Made by a program: the position numbers and the translations under genes
Shown: positions 62,974 to 64,000 of the stretch, in pieces
How the letters are laid out: every line of letters starts with the position of its first letter
Numbering within the stretch: position 1 is the first letter of the stretch
Notes under the pieces: generated by a model
Databases searched by the model: none
What the model was told of the DNA's origin: nothing
Seen by the model: only the letters and a program-made list of their open reading frames with translations
NCBI RefSeq assembly: GCF_051020765.1
Contig: NC_134930.1
Span: forward strand, 3,410,001 to 3,474,000
Reading direction: 5' to 3'
Origin: Lasioglossum baleicum
Taxonomy: Eukaryota; Arthropoda; Insecta; Hymenoptera; Halictidae
Length of the DNA: 64,000 nt

Positions 62974-64000
62974 TGTCACGTCCGTCACTGTGTTTTTGTT
63001 ACAGGTACCAGGAGAGAGAAAAGAGAACAGTGACAGACGGACGGTTGAGATATGAAGATTAAAATGAGGAGTGGCCTTTCGTGCCGAGACAGCCGCGGGC
63101 TGTCATATGCACTAGGACAACCGATATTGCTATGATGCAGTCAAGAAGAGAACGTCCGACGCGGTTACAAGAAGTGTCCCGACAAGAATCACGCGCGAGA
63201 TGATGCAACGAAAACGGTGAGTTTACAGGATTCAGCAATTATACAAGACATTATACGACTCACCGCAATGCTGTATTAACGCCTAATAATAGTGTTGCAG
63301 TAGGAACTGGCGGTACTGGCAGTAGGTGTCGTACATCGGGTCTTCTATACAGATGTCCTCGAGGTGGGGAAGATCTGGCAGAGTTGCTGCTGCTCGGTTC
63401 GGGACGACGTTAGTGGCCTTGGATGCTGGCCGCAAGACGACACGTTGGTGAGCTGGCAGAGGAACGTCACGGATGATTCGGCAACGGACCCTGGGAACGA
63501 TGATCGTCTCTTGGCTGTCGTCGTCGGCTATGTCGATTACCTCAGGACGATCGACCGGATGCAGAACTGGCGTCGGAGCTCGCGAGAGGTCCGCGTGGTT
63601 GACCTCTTTAGGAGGGTTGCAAGGGCAACCGTATACAGAAACGTAATCGGACGCGTCACACGGAATGTGCTCGGTGGTTCCTAGAAGTTCTGTCCACTCG
63701 GTAGTGGCAATGATTTGATCGAGCACCGCTTTATTTCTCAACGCGCGTCTCAATTTAGCAAGTTGATACTTGCGTCCCGCTCGACGTGGGCGTCGCATGG
63801 GTAAGGAATAGTAATGATGGAATATTAATAATATAATGAAAATGAACTTCAACTTGTTATTAACCTTTTTGGTAGTTAACTCGCTTCACGTCTATAGTGG
63901 CGGCTCAGCGTTTCCACTGCGCACTTTAGACCAATTCTAGACGTGGCACGAGAACTTCTCTATGACTCGCTTCAAATTCCTTATTGGCGGCTCAGCGTTT
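62974..64000 (-). repeat. M3 5' LTR, truncated by window
   Basis: First 1027 bp (element 3' side). Shares GATATGAAGATTAAAATG and other private variants with the M3 3' LTR. Confidence 0.92.
63283..63798 (-). CDS. LTR ORF, M3 5' LTR (171 aa)
   Basis: Same as the M3 3' LTR copy except one Asp-to-Glu change (SQETIIV for SQDTIIV). Confidence 0.57.
   Translation of the reverse strand: MRRPRRAGRKYQLAKLRRALRNKAVLDQIIATTEWTELLGTTEHIPCDASDYVSVYGCPCNPPKEVNHADLSRAPTPVLHPVDRPEVIDIADDDSQETIIVPRVRCRIIRDVPLPAHQRVVLRPASKATNVVPNRAAATLPDLPHLEDICIEDPMYDTYCQYRQFLLQHYY

Larger units (their letters stand above)
20986..64000 (+). mobile_element. H: family-A element hosting five later insertions
   Basis: Own DNA: 5' LTR in three pieces (20986-21898, 30396-30953, 42003-42488), PBS (42493-42509), leader and gag (47474-48925), pol (48922-49081 and 54008-56001) and 3' LTR from 56068, cut at 57314. 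The 5' and 3' LTR pieces share private variants (GAGCAGGCGC and GCGATAGTGAAG), which ties them together. The right end is outside the window. It lacks RT, RNase H and the integrase core. Confidence 0.9.
57315..64000 (-). mobile_element. M3: family-A element, minus strand, right end outside window
   Basis: Left LTR, pol, gag, PBS and the first 1027 bp of the right LTR. RT-less. The left flank TGGG (57311-57314) should be repeated after its right end. It splits the 3' LTR of H. Confidence 0.93.

Overview
The window is an arthropod, most likely insect, heterochromatin-like block made entirely of nested Ty3/gypsy-type LTR retrotransposons; I see no host gene. Ants or other Hymenoptera would fit the virus-like env, but that is a guess from general knowledge. 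Evidence for the element class: CCHC gag, DTGS protease, YLDD reverse transcriptase, RNase H, HHCC/DDE integrase, pol in the -1 frame relative to gag, 4-bp target duplications, and a primer-binding site complementary to a tRNA-Ser-like 3' end.

Two related families are present. Family B has LTRs of about 1.43 kb. Family A has LTRs of about 1.95 kb, each carrying a 172-codon open frame. Level 0 is B1 (+ strand, 1-17509, running off the left edge), joined through a nearly perfect 2 x 1.95 kb inverted repeat (centre about 17860) to B2 (- strand). B2 carries a glycoprotein-like env that B1 has lost. Level 1 has three insertions: solo LTR S1 (609-2554, TSD TCCC) in B1 gag, element A1 (4045-12211, TSD CCGG) in B1 pol, and element H (20986 to beyond 64000) in B2 env. 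Level 2 lies inside H: A2 (21899-30391, TSD CTAA) and M0 (30954-41998, TSD CCTC) in its 5' LTR, M1 (42510-47473, truncated) in its leader, M2 (49082-54003, TSD ATAG) in its pol, and M3 (57315 to beyond 64000, left TSD TGGG) in its 3' LTR. M0, M1, M2 and M3 are on the minus strand.

Only M0 has a complete gag and pol and could drive the family. A1, A2, H and M3 keep a full 452-codon gag and a protease but have lost RT, RNase H and the integrase core. M1 also has a full gag, but its pol is cut at its own left boundary. M2 is a mini-element with almost no coding capacity. Yet every uninterrupted family-A LTR keeps its 172-codon (171 in M2 and M3) ORF open.

The most interesting signals are: the LTR-encoded ORF; a seven-unit heat-shock-element array followed by antioxidant-response-like cores in every complete family-A LTR; a cysteine-rich module with an acidic tail downstream of integrase, shared by both families; the env of B2 and the env-tail relic kept next to the polypurine tract in env-less elements; the family-B palindrome; and an LTR variant (A2) that has absorbed a piece of primer-binding site.
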